Below are positions 26,235 through 35,558 of a stretch of DNA of 64,000 nucleotides, piece by piece. Position numbers and translations under genes: made by a program. The stretch's first letter is position 1. Every line of letters starts with the position of its first letter. The stretch spans positions 868,001 to 932,000 of the forward strand of contig OZ220465.1 of assembly GCA_965115815.1 (NCBI GenBank), written 5' to 3'. Under the pieces are notes generated by a model that saw only the letters and a program-made list of their open reading frames with translations, was not told where the DNA came from and did not search any database. Source of the DNA: VXPW01 sp965115815. GTDB lineage: Bacteria > Pseudomonadota > Alphaproteobacteria > TMED109.

Positions 26235-28894
26235 GAAGGGGGATCGTCGGCGCGGGGTCGGGGCGGCAGGTTCGGTTGCGGTGGGTTCGTGGTCCGGCTC
26301 CCGGGCGGCCGCAGTCCGGTTGCCGGTTGCCCGGATACGGCGGTTGGGCGGTCCAGGTTCATCGGTGCGCGCCCCCGGTCGAGACGGTTCGCATCCGTCG
26401 GATTCGTCCTCACCCGCAGAACCGCGGGCAGAAGCCGGGAGGGCAAACCCGCCGCTGAACGGATCCGCCCGAGGACTGGGCCCGGCATCAGCGTTGCCGG
26501 ACCGCCCGCCCGCGTGCGCTTGCCCTGTCCGTCCCGGTATCGGGTTTCGGTACGGAGTGGCGTCGGTGCTTCTTCGATCCCGGTTCGGCCGTCTGCAGCC
26601 TCCATTCCGGGAGAGGTGCAGGGGTTCCGAAGCCCCGTGAAGCCGTCGATGCCGGTTTCGGGACGCCCCCGGCGCGGGTGGGACATGCCCGTCCTGAGCG
26701 CGAGGTTGCTGACGGCCGTCCCGCCGCCCGCACCGAGGATCCGGGCTCCGGCATCTTCTTCACGCGTGAGTCCACGGCGGTCGGCCGGCGGCACGGACGG
26801 AACATGCAGGATCGGGGGTCCGGAACGTCCGGATCCGGTTCGCGGCCGGGGTGCAGGCGTTGACACGCTTCTCGCCCTCCTGACCATCCCGAGCACCTTT
26901 CCGATCGTGTGATGCGGCGACCCGCTCCGTGATGCCGCGACCTGTCCTGGTAAGAATACCGAACCGGTTTCCTGTCGCTTGCCGACGGTCCCCCGCCGGC
27001 CGAACCGCGGAATCCCGCCATCTCCGGCAGGCGGATGCGGCGGACGACCGGCTCCGCGAACTGCGGGTGCGTGCTTGCCGTCCGGTGACGGCGCCCGTCG
27101 GGTTCGAGATCGTCTGCGAGGTCTCCGGATCCGGAACGCCGGTCTTCTCTCCCTGCGCAGCTTCGGGTGCGGAATCGTCCCGGTTCTCAAGGGCGGCGCA
27201 CGGGATGGGGCGTCCCGGCCGATGCGCAGCCGCCCGTCCTTGCCCCCGCACGGCTCGCCCGCCCGTGCATGGGAGGCCCGGCCGTCCCCGGCTGCTGCCG
27301 TTCGACCGTATCGGAACCGAAACGTCGAAATCTGCCGCCCGTCGCCCTGCACGACGGACGAAGGCAGGTCGTTGCCGGGATTTGACGACTCTCCGGCACC
27401 TCTCCCGGGCTCGGCCGGCGGCAACCATAGGAGGCGATCAAGATGAATGGAACGGGTTGGTGTGTGGTGGGTTTCGCCGGACGAAATGTCCCGGACGGGC
27501 CTGTGGTCGACCCTTCAGAATCAGCTTCCGACCGTGGCCCCGGTACCGGGGCCGCCGGCTGCAACCGTGTTTCTGCCGGTGCCGAATTCGTGCGTGATCG
27601 CGAGGGGCGGGTTGTGCGCACGATCCCGGAACCGGAAGCAACGGGATCCGGATCCCGCGTGACTTCGGTCCGGAATGATCCTGTCCCGCCCCGGATTGCG
27701 ACCGATCCTGCGCGTGGTAGGGTGGACCGCGGGGAGGATCGGTCGGGCGGCGCGTGTCTCCGGTGTTCCGGCGGGGTCGCGTCCGGGCGCGGGTTCCGGC
27801 ATGGGGTCTGAAGGCAGGTCGGGCGTCGTCGGCGCGGGCCGGAACGGTGTTGGGCGCGGTGCCTGCCCAGAACTTTCCCACGCTGTGGTGGGTGCTTGGA
27901 ATGACCGCTGAACGGGATGCAAATTTCCGCTTTCTTGCCAGGTTTTCCGGCGGCGGCGACCCGTGGACGGCCCAAAGCCAGAAAACCCGGCAGGGTTGGG
28001 CCCGTGCAACCTCCCTCCATCAGCAGGCGGCAGGATCGAATGCAGCGCGGGAAAGTCGGAAAGTCCGGGCGCCTGTCCCGGACATGGCGGCACTCAGGCC
28101 CCGCGCCCGGACCCTCGAACAGGCTGTGCGACCGGCGGTTCGGTGCGCGGCCCGGTGTGCCTGCGTGCCGGCATCGCGATCCGGCCCAGCGCCTCGGGCA
28201 CGGTTCGTCCGTGCGCATACGAAGACCTTCCCGGGCCGGCTGTGGCGACGGCGGTGCGCCGCCCCCTCCGGGAGCACGGGCAACGCCGCGCGTCCGCCCA
28301 AGCGAGCGCCGGTCGGCGGCGCGGCAGCCGGTGCCGGCGAAGCGCGCGGCGCTCACGAACGTCTCCGCCGGAAGATCCGGATATCCGTGCGCTGCCCGCA
28401 GGGCCTGCGGCCTCCGCCGCCGGCGCGGGAATTGCCGCTCAGCCGCCCCCTCGATCCGGCGGTCCCGCGCGTCCGGCTTGGATGCTCCGGGTTGCCGGTC
28501 GACCGGGGCAAGCCCGGTCTCGCCATGAACCGCGAGTGGGTGCAGGCTCCTGCCGATGACGCCGGGGAACCGCAGATCGCGATGCTTCGCCCCCTACTCT
28601 CCCCGGTGCCGGTGCTCCCCCGCCCGCACCCTGCCGGGTGTACCGTGGCCGCGCGCAGGTCAACGCACGGACCCGGAACCGGCCGGGTCGCCATGAGCGG
28701 AACCCTGCCGCATCGGACCCGGGATGGTCGGCCCCGACTTCAGTTCGACCTGCTCGACGGGCGGACAAGAAATTCGCCCTGCAAGGGGATGCCCCGATGC
28801 CGGTGGCGCCTGCGGCATCGGGGCCTCCGTTGCTCCGTCCCCGCCGGGAGCTCCCGTCCGCAGGATGCGCCGCTGCCCCCCGGGGGGCCGTGAA
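26235..28894. other. Large gene-poor GC-rich stretch
   Basis: About 2.7 kb with no recognisable gene. All long frames are Arg/Pro/Gly-rich, overlap on both strands and resemble nothing. Words such as CGGATCC, TTCCGG and GGTTCC are frequent. One candidate with a good ribosome binding site is listed separately (27,443). The stretch may hold decayed genes or regulatory RNA, but nothing can be supported. Confidence 0.4.
27443..27811 (+). CDS. Doubtful hypothetical protein with a strong ribosome binding site
   Basis: 122 codons from ATG 27,443, preceded by AGGAGG with 8 bases spacing, the best such site in the surrounding 2.7 kb. The protein starts MNGTGWCVVGFAGRNVPDGP and is rich in Gly, Arg, Val and Pro without a clear fold, signal or repeat. 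Composition is like the non-coding frames next to it. Kept only because of the binding site. Confidence 0.2.
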   Translation: MNGTGWCVVGFAGRNVPDGPVVDPSESASDRGPGTGAAGCNRVSAGAEFVRDREGRVVRTIPEPEATGSGSRVTSVRNDPVPPRIATDPARGRVDRGEDRSGGACLRCSGGVASGRGFRHGV

Positions 28895-28912
28895 GTGAAT
28901 CTCCGGCACCCT

Positions 28913-30316
28913 ATGCCGGGGCCGCGGGGTCCTCGGCCGCTCCCGGTCCGGGTGCGGCCGACCGCGGCCGCGCTCCGGAGAACGGCCCGCCTCTCTGCCG
29001 GTTCGTTGGTCGTCGCGATGGGGCTGGGGTGCGTGATGACGCCCGCCGTTGCGGGCGTGGGTGCCGAGTCGTTCACGCTGGCCAACGGCATGCAGGTCGT
29101 GGCCGTTCCGATGGCTCGGCCCGGCGTGGTCCACCATGCCGTGTACTACGCCTTCGGCGCGGCCGACGATCCCCTCGGGCAGTCCGGCATGGCGCACTTC
29201 ATCGAACACCTGATGTTCAATGGCACCGCGAGCACGGGGGATGGGGAATACAAGCGCATCATCGGTCGGAACGGCGGCCGCACGAACGCCTACACGGCCG
29301 CGGACGTCACGGCCTACTACGCGACCATTGCACGAGACCGACTCGAGACGGTCATGCGCCTGGAAGCGGACCGCATGGTCGGGATCGTCTTCGACGCGGC
29401 AAATTTCGAGGCCGAGAGACAGGTGGTGCTCGAGGAGCGTCTGCTGCGGATCGAGAACTCCCCCGTCGGCCGGTTCCGCGAGCATCTCCGCGCGGCCACC
29501 TGGCACGCCCACCCGTACGGCCGACCCCTCATCGGCTGGCGTCACGAGATCGAAGCCCTCGACCTCGATACCGTGGAGGCGCACTATCGCCGTTTCTACG
29601 GTCCGGCCAACGCCTTGCTGGTGGTCGCCGGCGACATCGACGCGGAGGCGCTGCGCCCGCTGGCGGAACGGACCTTTGCCCGGGTGCCGGCAGGCGGTGA
29701 GCCGGTTCCGTCCAGGCCCTCGGATCCCCCGCATCAGGCACGGATCACCGTCGAGATGGAGGATCCCCGGGTCGTCCGGCCTCGGTGGTCGCGCCAGTAC
29801 CGCAGACCAAGCTACTTTTCGGGCAACGTACGCGAAGCCGCCGCCCTGGATGTCCTCGCAACCGTGCTCGGCGGCGGGTCGGGCCGCCTGCACCGGACCC
29901 TGGTCGTCCACCGCAAGACGGCCCTGGCCGCCGGCGCCTATTTTGACGGCGCCCGCCGCGATGGCGGTGTGCTCGGCGTGTACGCGATCCCGGCGGATGC
30001 CACCGATGTCGCTACGCTGGCGGCCGAGGTGGACGCGGAGCTTCGCCGGGTGGCCGAGCAGGGCGTGGCAGAGCAGGAAATCCAGCGCGCCGCCTATCGA
30101 TTCGCGGCGGGCCGGATCTATGCCCTCGACGATGTGTCCCGCTTCGCCGATTTCGTCGGAAGCACCCTCATCAAGGGAGGCACTCTGGAAGAGATTGACG
30201 GCTATCTGGAACTGGTCCAGTCGATCACGGCAGCCGAAGTGGCCGGAGCCGCACGGGCCCTGCTGGACGATCCGGCCACGGTCACCGGTGTACTCCGGCC
30301 GGAGGCACCGGATTGA
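28913..30316 (+). CDS. M16 family zinc peptidase (pitrilysin/processing-peptidase type), active subunit
   Basis: 467 residues. An N-terminal Arg-rich and hydrophobic stretch (RRTARLSAGSLVVAMGLG, then AVAG) looks like an export signal, so a periplasmic site is likely. HFIEH at residues 95-99 is the inverted zinc motif HxxEH, and the distal Glu lies in FEAERQVVLEERLLRIENSP. The second half is the inactive M16 C domain (VLGGGSGRLHRTLVVHRKTA). It overlaps the next gene, also M16, which lacks the zinc motif; such pairs form two-part peptidases. A GTG at 28,895 in the same frame is an alternative start; no clear ribosome binding site for either. Confidence 0.9.
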   Translation: MPGPRGPRPLPVRVRPTAAALRRTARLSAGSLVVAMGLGCVMTPAVAGVGAESFTLANGMQVVAVPMARPGVVHHAVYYAFGAADDPLGQSGMAHFIEHLMFNGTASTGDGEYKRIIGRNGGRTNAYTAADVTAYYATIARDRLETVMRLEADRMVGIVFDAANFEAERQVVLEERLLRIENSPVGRFREHLRAATWHAHPYGRPLIGWRHEIEALDLDTVEAHYRRFYGPANALLVVAGDIDAEALRPLAERTFARVPAGGEPVPSRPSDPPHQARITVEMEDPRVVRPRWSRQYRRPSYFSGNVREAAALDVLATVLGGGSGRLHRTLVVHRKTALAAGAYFDGARRDGGVLGVYAIPADATDVATLAAEVDAELRRVAEQGVAEQEIQRAAYRFAAGRIYALDDVSRFADFVGSTLIKGGTLEEIDGYLELVQSITAAEVAGAARALLDDPATVTGVLRPEAPD

Positions 30317-31674
30317 TCCGGTGCCTGCGGCCGACTGCCGTCGCCGTCGCCGTCGCCGTCGCGGCCTGGGTGACTCCTCCGGGTGATTCTCGGGCCGATG
30401 CGCCGCGGCCGATCGAAGTGGTGGTCTCGCCCAAGGGCACGGAGGCATGGCTGCGGCGTGATTCCTCGTTGCCCATCGTCGTGCTGTCGTTCCGGTTTGC
30501 GGGGGGCAGCGCCCTGGATTCTCCCGGGCGGGAAGGGCTCGCACGATTCTTGGCGGCCATGCTGGAAGAGGGGGCCGGTCCCTACGACGCCGCGGCCTTT
30601 CGGGAACGTCTGGATGACCGGGCCATCCGGTTGTCGCTCTCGGCCGGCCGGGACAGCCTCTACGGAACCCTCCGCACGCTTCGCGAGAATGTCGATGAAG
30701 CAGCCGCGTTGCTCGGGCATGCACTGGCGCGGCCGCGCTTCGATGACGATTCGGTCGCGCGCGTCCGGCGCCAGCTGGACGCGATCCGGGCGCAGAACGA
30801 GGTGCAGCCCGGCAGCCTGGCGAGGTCCCGCTGGTTCTCGCTTGTGTTCGGCGACGGAGCCTACGGGCGAACGCCTTCGGGCACGAAGGCGAGCCTGGTC
30901 GGCATCCGTGCGGACGATCTCCGGGCGGCCTCCAGCCAGCGCTTGGTCCGCCGCCGACTGACCGTCGGCGCGGCCGGCGACCTGGATCCGGAGACGCTGG
31001 CCCGCGTGCTGGATCGCGCCTTCGGTGACCTGGCCCTCGGAACGCCGGCCGACGAAGCCCCGGAGTCCGGTCGTTTCGAAGGTCGATCGCTGCACGTGCC
31101 GATGGAGATTCCGCAGACGGAGCTCGTGTTCGGGTTGCCGGGACTGGCCCGGGATGACACCGATTTCTTCCCGGCCTTCGTGCTGAATGCCATCCTGGGC
31201 GGAAGCGCTCCGGGATCCCGTCTGGAGTCCGAAATCCGCCGCCGGCGCGGTCTCGCCTACAGCATCTATTCCTATCTGACCGACGCGGCCCGCGCCCCGC
31301 TCCTGCTCGGTGCGACTTCGACCCGCGCGGAAAGCGCCGGGGAGACGGTCGCTGCGGTCCGGGAGGTCATCCGGCGGACGAGGGTCGAGGGTCCGACCGT
31401 GGCGGAGTTGGTCGACGCCAAGCGCTATCTTACCGGGTCGTTTCCGCTGGCAACCGACAGCACGTCCGAGATCGCCGATTTTCTCGTGACCCTGCAGGTG
31501 TACGACTTGGGTATCGACTACCTTGAACGCCGCAATGCCTTGGTGGAAGCCGTCACGATCACGGACGTGAGGCGCGTGGCCCGGCGTCTGCTGGACGAAG
31601 AAGCGGTGGTCTGGGTGGCCGTGGGCCGAAGCAGCCCGTTTCCGCCGGCCCGGCCCGGATCGCCGCAGGGGTGA
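30313..31674 (+). CDS. M16 family peptidase-like protein, non-catalytic subunit
   Basis: 453 residues. TTG start overlapping the stop of the previous gene (TTGA at 30,313-30,316). Signal-like start LRPTAVAVAVAVAAWVTPPG followed by ADA. The position of HxxEH holds RFLAAMLEEGAG, so no zinc can be bound in the usual way. The family's C domain is clear: LNAILGGSAPGSRLESEIRR, RGLAYSIYSYL. It would pair with the upstream active subunit in the periplasm. The only start in frame close to the conserved part is this TTG, which fits coupling. Confidence 0.88.
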   Translation: MIRCLRPTAVAVAVAVAAWVTPPGDSRADAPRPIEVVVSPKGTEAWLRRDSSLPIVVLSFRFAGGSALDSPGREGLARFLAAMLEEGAGPYDAAAFRERLDDRAIRLSLSAGRDSLYGTLRTLRENVDEAAALLGHALARPRFDDDSVARVRRQLDAIRAQNEVQPGSLARSRWFSLVFGDGAYGRTPSGTKASLVGIRADDLRAASSQRLVRRRLTVGAAGDLDPETLARVLDRAFGDLALGTPADEAPESGRFEGRSLHVPMEIPQTELVFGLPGLARDDTDFFPAFVLNAILGGSAPGSRLESEIRRRRGLAYSIYSYLTDAARAPLLLGATSTRAESAGETVAAVREVIRRTRVEGPTVAELVDAKRYLTGSFPLATDSTSEIADFLVTLQVYDLGIDYLERRNALVEAVTITDVRRVARRLLDEEAVVWVAVGRSSPFPPARPGSPQG

Positions 31675-32306
31675 AGGCGGACGTTCCGGAGATGTCGCTG
31701 CCCCCAATCGCCCCTTGATTTCGCAGCCGGGAACGGCGCGCCGGGCCGGGTGCCGGTGCATCCAGGCGGGAGCGCATCGGATCTTCCGGAACAGCAGACT
31801 TTCTGCCCGTCGGGCACCGGACGGACCGGGAGCTTCCTTTCGCCCGCCCGGGCCGGCGCGGGATTCATCTCTCGCCCCCGGGCCCGGACATCAGGCTTCG
31901 GGTTCGTCCGCATGCCATGTCCGGAGCGCCAAGGGGGTCCGCCGGGCTCCCCGCGGCCGTTCCCTTGCCGACGCGCGCTCGGGCGGCGGCAGGAAGGAAG
32001 GCTCCGCCCGCCCGCGGATCCTCCCGGAAGCCGCCCGGACGGGTCTTGCAACCCGTCCGCGTCCTGGGCGGCCATCCCGTGCCCGGTCCGCGGCGGGGTG
32101 CGGGGTTCCGGGACGGGTGCAGACCGACCCCCGGTGCCCGTCCCCCGTCGGTCCGCCCCGCGATGGCTCCGCGCTGCCGAGCTCCCGGCTCGCAGCGGTG
32201 CGGCATCCGACCAGTCCGAGGTCCGGTCAACGAAGTCCGGATCGTCCGGTCGATCCACGGCCCGCACCGGCCGCCGCCGGCCGCATCCAGCGACACGATC
32301 TCGCCG
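31675..32306. other. Gene-free stretch between convergent genes
   Basis: 632 bases between the M16 pair and the DUF1624 gene, which run towards each other. Only low-complexity frames. A terminator for each gene would be expected, but no hairpin followed by a T run is clear. Confidence 0.4.
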
Positions 32307-33152
32307 TCAGCGGGCCGGGAACTGCAACACGACCCAGAACGGCACCATCATCACTGGCTGGTGCAGAAGGTAGTAGACGAGGCTGTTGCGCCCCAGGAAT
32401 CGGACGAACCGGCTCGCGCGGCTTGTCAGCCGGGGAGACGCCAGGACATGGAGCAGGCCGGCCCGATGGGCCCCGCCGGCCGCGCCGATTCCCAGCAGGA
32501 CCGGAGCCAGCCACGGGAACACGGGAAAATAATCGGCCGAATTCGGCGTGACGCGGGACAGTCCCGTCCAGTGCCAGAGGGGCGCGTCCAGCCATCGGAC
32601 CTGAACCGTGGCGTCGACCGCAACCACCGCTACCGCCACGGCCACGGTGATCCACCACGGGATCCGCACGAACGCCAGTCCCGCGACGCCCGCGAAGGTG
32701 ATCAGGTGCAGGATCCCGAAAAAGATCAACGTTTCTGGAATGATCACCCACGTGATCGCGGTGACGGCCAGCGCCGCCAGCCCGATCCGGGCAAGGCGGC
32801 GACCCCAGCGGGGCCAGCGGATCCCCGCGGCATGCGCCAGATACAGGCTCGCGCCGCTCGCGAACAGGAAACTGATGGCCACCGCCTTGGCCAGCACCGC
32901 CCAGTGGATCTGTTCCGTGTACCCGTGCTCGCGGAAGCCGAAAAACATCAGGTCGTACGCAAAATGAAATACGGTCATTCCGACGAGGGCGGCGCCTCGG
33001 AGCAGGTCGAGCAGGGCAATGTGCGGGATTCCAGCGGACCGGGCTGAGGGGCGGCGGGCGTGCGTTCCACCCGTTCGAAACGCGGTCTTTCGGCCGCCCG
33101 CGTTCCCGGCGCGGGCGCGGCGTCCCTTGCGTTCTCGGGCCATGTGCGGCAC
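32307..33152 (-). CDS. DUF1624 membrane acyltransferase-like protein (heparan-alpha-glucosaminide N-acetyltransferase type)
   Basis: 281 residues, with a basic N-terminal tail and then about seven or eight membrane helices. The family mark is ALLDLLRGAALVGMTVFHFA followed by YDLMFFGF, with conserved Asp and His, and near the end RFLGRNSLVYYLLHQPVMMV, where the helix with His is typical. Such proteins move acyl groups across the membrane to sugars or related acceptors. The target here is unknown. ATG 33,152; the first 40 residues are Arg-rich and may be non-native, with translation starting later. Confidence 0.85.
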   Translation of the reverse strand: MPHMARERKGRRARAGNAGGRKTAFRTGGTHARRPSARSAGIPHIALLDLLRGAALVGMTVFHFAYDLMFFGFREHGYTEQIHWAVLAKAVAISFLFASGASLYLAHAAGIRWPRWGRRLARIGLAALAVTAITWVIIPETLIFFGILHLITFAGVAGLAFVRIPWWITVAVAVAVVAVDATVQVRWLDAPLWHWTGLSRVTPNSADYFPVFPWLAPVLLGIGAAGGAHRAGLLHVLASPRLTSRASRFVRFLGRNSLVYYLLHQPVMMVPFWVVLQFPAR

Positions 33153-33509
33153 CCCGTCCGAAGCACTCCGGCGCCGGACCGCCGGAAGCGCCCGCGGCCC
33201 GGGCGGAGAGACGCGTACGCAACGCCGGTCGCTGGCGGGTCCGACTGGAGTGTATCATCCCGTTGGGCTGCCCGCCCCGGGTTCGGCCCGCGTGGGCGCT
33301 CGGTCCCGGGGCGCGGGGTCTTTCAGCCGGACACCGTTTGAAGACATCTTCCGCAACGGGTTGCGCCTCGTCGGCAAGGAAATCGAGGCCCGTTCCTCGC
33401 GCAGAGCGCCATGGTTGCCCCGTCCGTCCGGCGGATCCTGTCCGGTCTCTCACGCTGCATCCCGCGCGAACGGCCCGGGCGCCGCTCCGTACGGCAGTCG
33501 ACCCCCCCC
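33153..33509. other. Gene-free stretch upstream of the DUF1624 gene
   Basis: 357 bases up to the end of the decayed IS630. It should contain the DUF1624 promoter. No gene or repeat recognised. Confidence 0.35.
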
Positions 33510-35075
33510 AGTAGTACGGAATCATGGGATTGCCGGGGAGAGGGACTGCAGTTTCCCCCGGGCGTCGGCCGTCGTGAACCGCCCATCGACGGTGCCGCCG
33601 GCCGCGTTGCGGCGCTCGACCCCCGCCGCGGTCTCCCGCAGCAGGGTGGCGCGGTCGGGAAGGCGTCGTCGAAGACCCGGCTGCGACCCCGCGCCGATTT
33701 CGATCGCGGCCCTGGGGAGCCCGCTTCCGTGCTTCGGCGGGTACCGAACCTCGAACCGCTTTCGCACCTGCAGGGCCTCCTAGGGTGCAAAGCCCTCCTA
33801 CCACGATGCGGGGCCGTGCAGGTTCCGGGGGTCCATGACCCGTACGATCTTCTTCCCGGGGATAGGATCCTCCGCGCGTTCCCGGAGGAACGGCGCCCCG
33901 TCCCGCGCCGTGCGCCGGTCGGAGACGCTCACCGTACGCCCGTTGTCGTTGGGCGCGAACGCCAGGAAGAGAGGGGCCGTGCCGGTTCGCTCCTATTCGC
34001 AGGCGACGAGGTCCGGCCGCCCGGGCCGCCCGGGACGGGGAAGGCAGAGTTCCTGCGTCGGCGGCCGGCGGGTCTCATCCCTGCAGGCCCGAACCTCGTC
34101 TTCGGCAACCGCCCGCGGGTACGGGTCCCGCACCTCCTCCCGCGCCGCCCCGAACGGCGCGTTGCCGCTCGGGGGCATGCACCACGGTGATCCCACGCTG
34201 ATTCCGAGACGCGGAATCCGAGTGCGTTGGGGCTTGCGTCATCACAGATCGCCCCTTGATCGCAATTTTTCGCGCCGAGAGGGTCTAATGGAGCCTTGGC
34301 AGCACGATTGCAGCGCGACGCAGACCGAAAAATCTCGCCGGTCGCCGCTGGATTAGCAGCGTGGGATCGTCGTGGGGCATGCACCCGTACGGCTTCAGCC
34401 CAAGCTGGGTCTCCTGTTTTTCCGAGTCCTCCGTACCGGTTCCTTCGAGATGCTCTCGACGATCTCCCTCTCCCTCCGCCGCCCGGCCCGCCGCTTCCGC
34501 GGCCCGCGGACCCAACCCTCGGGCGGGGGGGAACCGGCCCGAGCCCCCCGCTTCGCCTCCTTCGCCCCGTCCCGGAGGTTCGGTCGGCGGTGCTCCGGCT
34601 CCCGGCGGCGGCGGGCGGCCTCCAGACCCTCCGGAACGCAGCGCTTGCGCAGGCGTTCGACCGTCGAAGCGGCGATACCCAGGCCGCGCGCGAGGTCGAC
34701 ATCCCGGAGGTTGCCGCCGTCGCGCCCTTCGTCCGCCCTCCGCAGAATCTGCGCCCGCCGCCGCCGCCAGGCGGCTCCGGTACCGTCGACGATCGCCTGG
34801 AGTTCCCGGCGCTCCGGCGCCGAAAGGCGCACTCGGCCGAGCTTCCTGCCCTGAGGGTGGGCCAGGATCCGCTCCCCGCGCCGAACCCCGGCAGGCAGGC
34901 TCGGTTCCCGGAACCCGGATCCGTCCGATCCCCAAGCGAGCGTGGGCGCCTGCACGTTCGGCATCGGGTCGGTGGGGATGAACCAGAGAGAGCCGCACCG
35001 ATCGGGCGCCCACGCGTGCCGACACGGAAATCGTGCCGGAATAACTGTCGTCAGCTCAACAGTTCCGTACTACTA
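33510..35075 (-). pseudogene. IS630-family element, complete in length but decayed
   Basis: Ends AGTAGTACGGAA (33,510) and the inverse TTCCGTACTACTA (35,075). The minus-strand transposase can be followed in pieces: LSAPERRELQAIVDGTGAAW and LARGLGIAASTVERLRKRCV (helix-turn-helix), a central part with PNDNGRTVSVSDRRTARDGA, and the C-terminal RYPPKHGSGLPRAAIEIGAG, RATLLRETAAGVERRNAAGG and FTTADARGKLQSLSPAIP. Several frameshifts and one 191-bp MITE break it. The catalytic motif is decayed (VMDPRNLHGPAS for usual VMDNLNTHxPAS). Confidence 0.85.
34183..34373. repeat. MITE-2 copy 2 with 10-bp target duplication
   Basis: 191 bp with ends CACGGTGATCCCACGCTG and, reversed, CACGACGATCCCACGCTG. It is flanked by GGGCATGCAC on both sides (to 34,182 and from 34,374), an exact 10-bp duplication. 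The same size of duplication borders the composite transposon, tying both to one transposition machinery. It interrupts the IS630 transposase between KPYGCMP and PSGNA. Confidence 0.9.
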
Positions 35076-35307
35076 GTGTCGTGTCCCGCAAATACGAGCA
35101 GATAAGAGCTCAAGCTTGTCAAAAATAGATTCGGAGATTGTGATCCATACGAAAGGGATGTGGAATCGATAGTATTGTTCGATGAAACGTTCAATCGTCC
35201 TGACGAATTGATTTACACTGTCGAACGATCCGCGCGTGATGGTTCGTTGGATGGCGAGGCCGAACCGGCATTCTACTATCTGCTCGTATTTGCGGGACAC
35301 AACACTA
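35074..35307. repeat. MITE-4, 234 bp, derived from another IS630-type element
   Basis: Near-perfect 31-bp inverted repeats with one mismatch, starting TAGTGTCGTGTCCCGCAAAT and reversed TAGTGTTGTGTCCCGCAAAT. Both ends are TA, the target of IS630/Tc1 elements. The minus strand inside encodes AIQRTITRGSFDSVNQFVRT, FVWITISESIFDKLELLSAR and GTRH, the C-terminus of an IS630-type transposase, so it is an internally deleted copy. It shares its left TA with the end of the neighbouring IS630. It is richer in A+T than its surroundings. Confidence 0.85.
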
Positions 35308-35558
35308 GCGGCGCGGGCTCGGGATCCCTCTCAGGCGGCACGGCATCGTCCACCCGTACCCATCCGGCCGTGCAAGCGGCATCATCATCCGGGCACACGG
35401 CCGGGCCGTCGATCCTTCCCGGGGGACGGTGTCGGCCGTCCAGCACGGCCGGCGTGTCCCCTCCGGAGGGACACCGGTCCGGGGATCCGGGGGTGCCGGC
35501 CGGACGCCGGGGCCGGCCATGCTTGCAGCCGTCACCATGATGCACCAATCTGTGCGCG

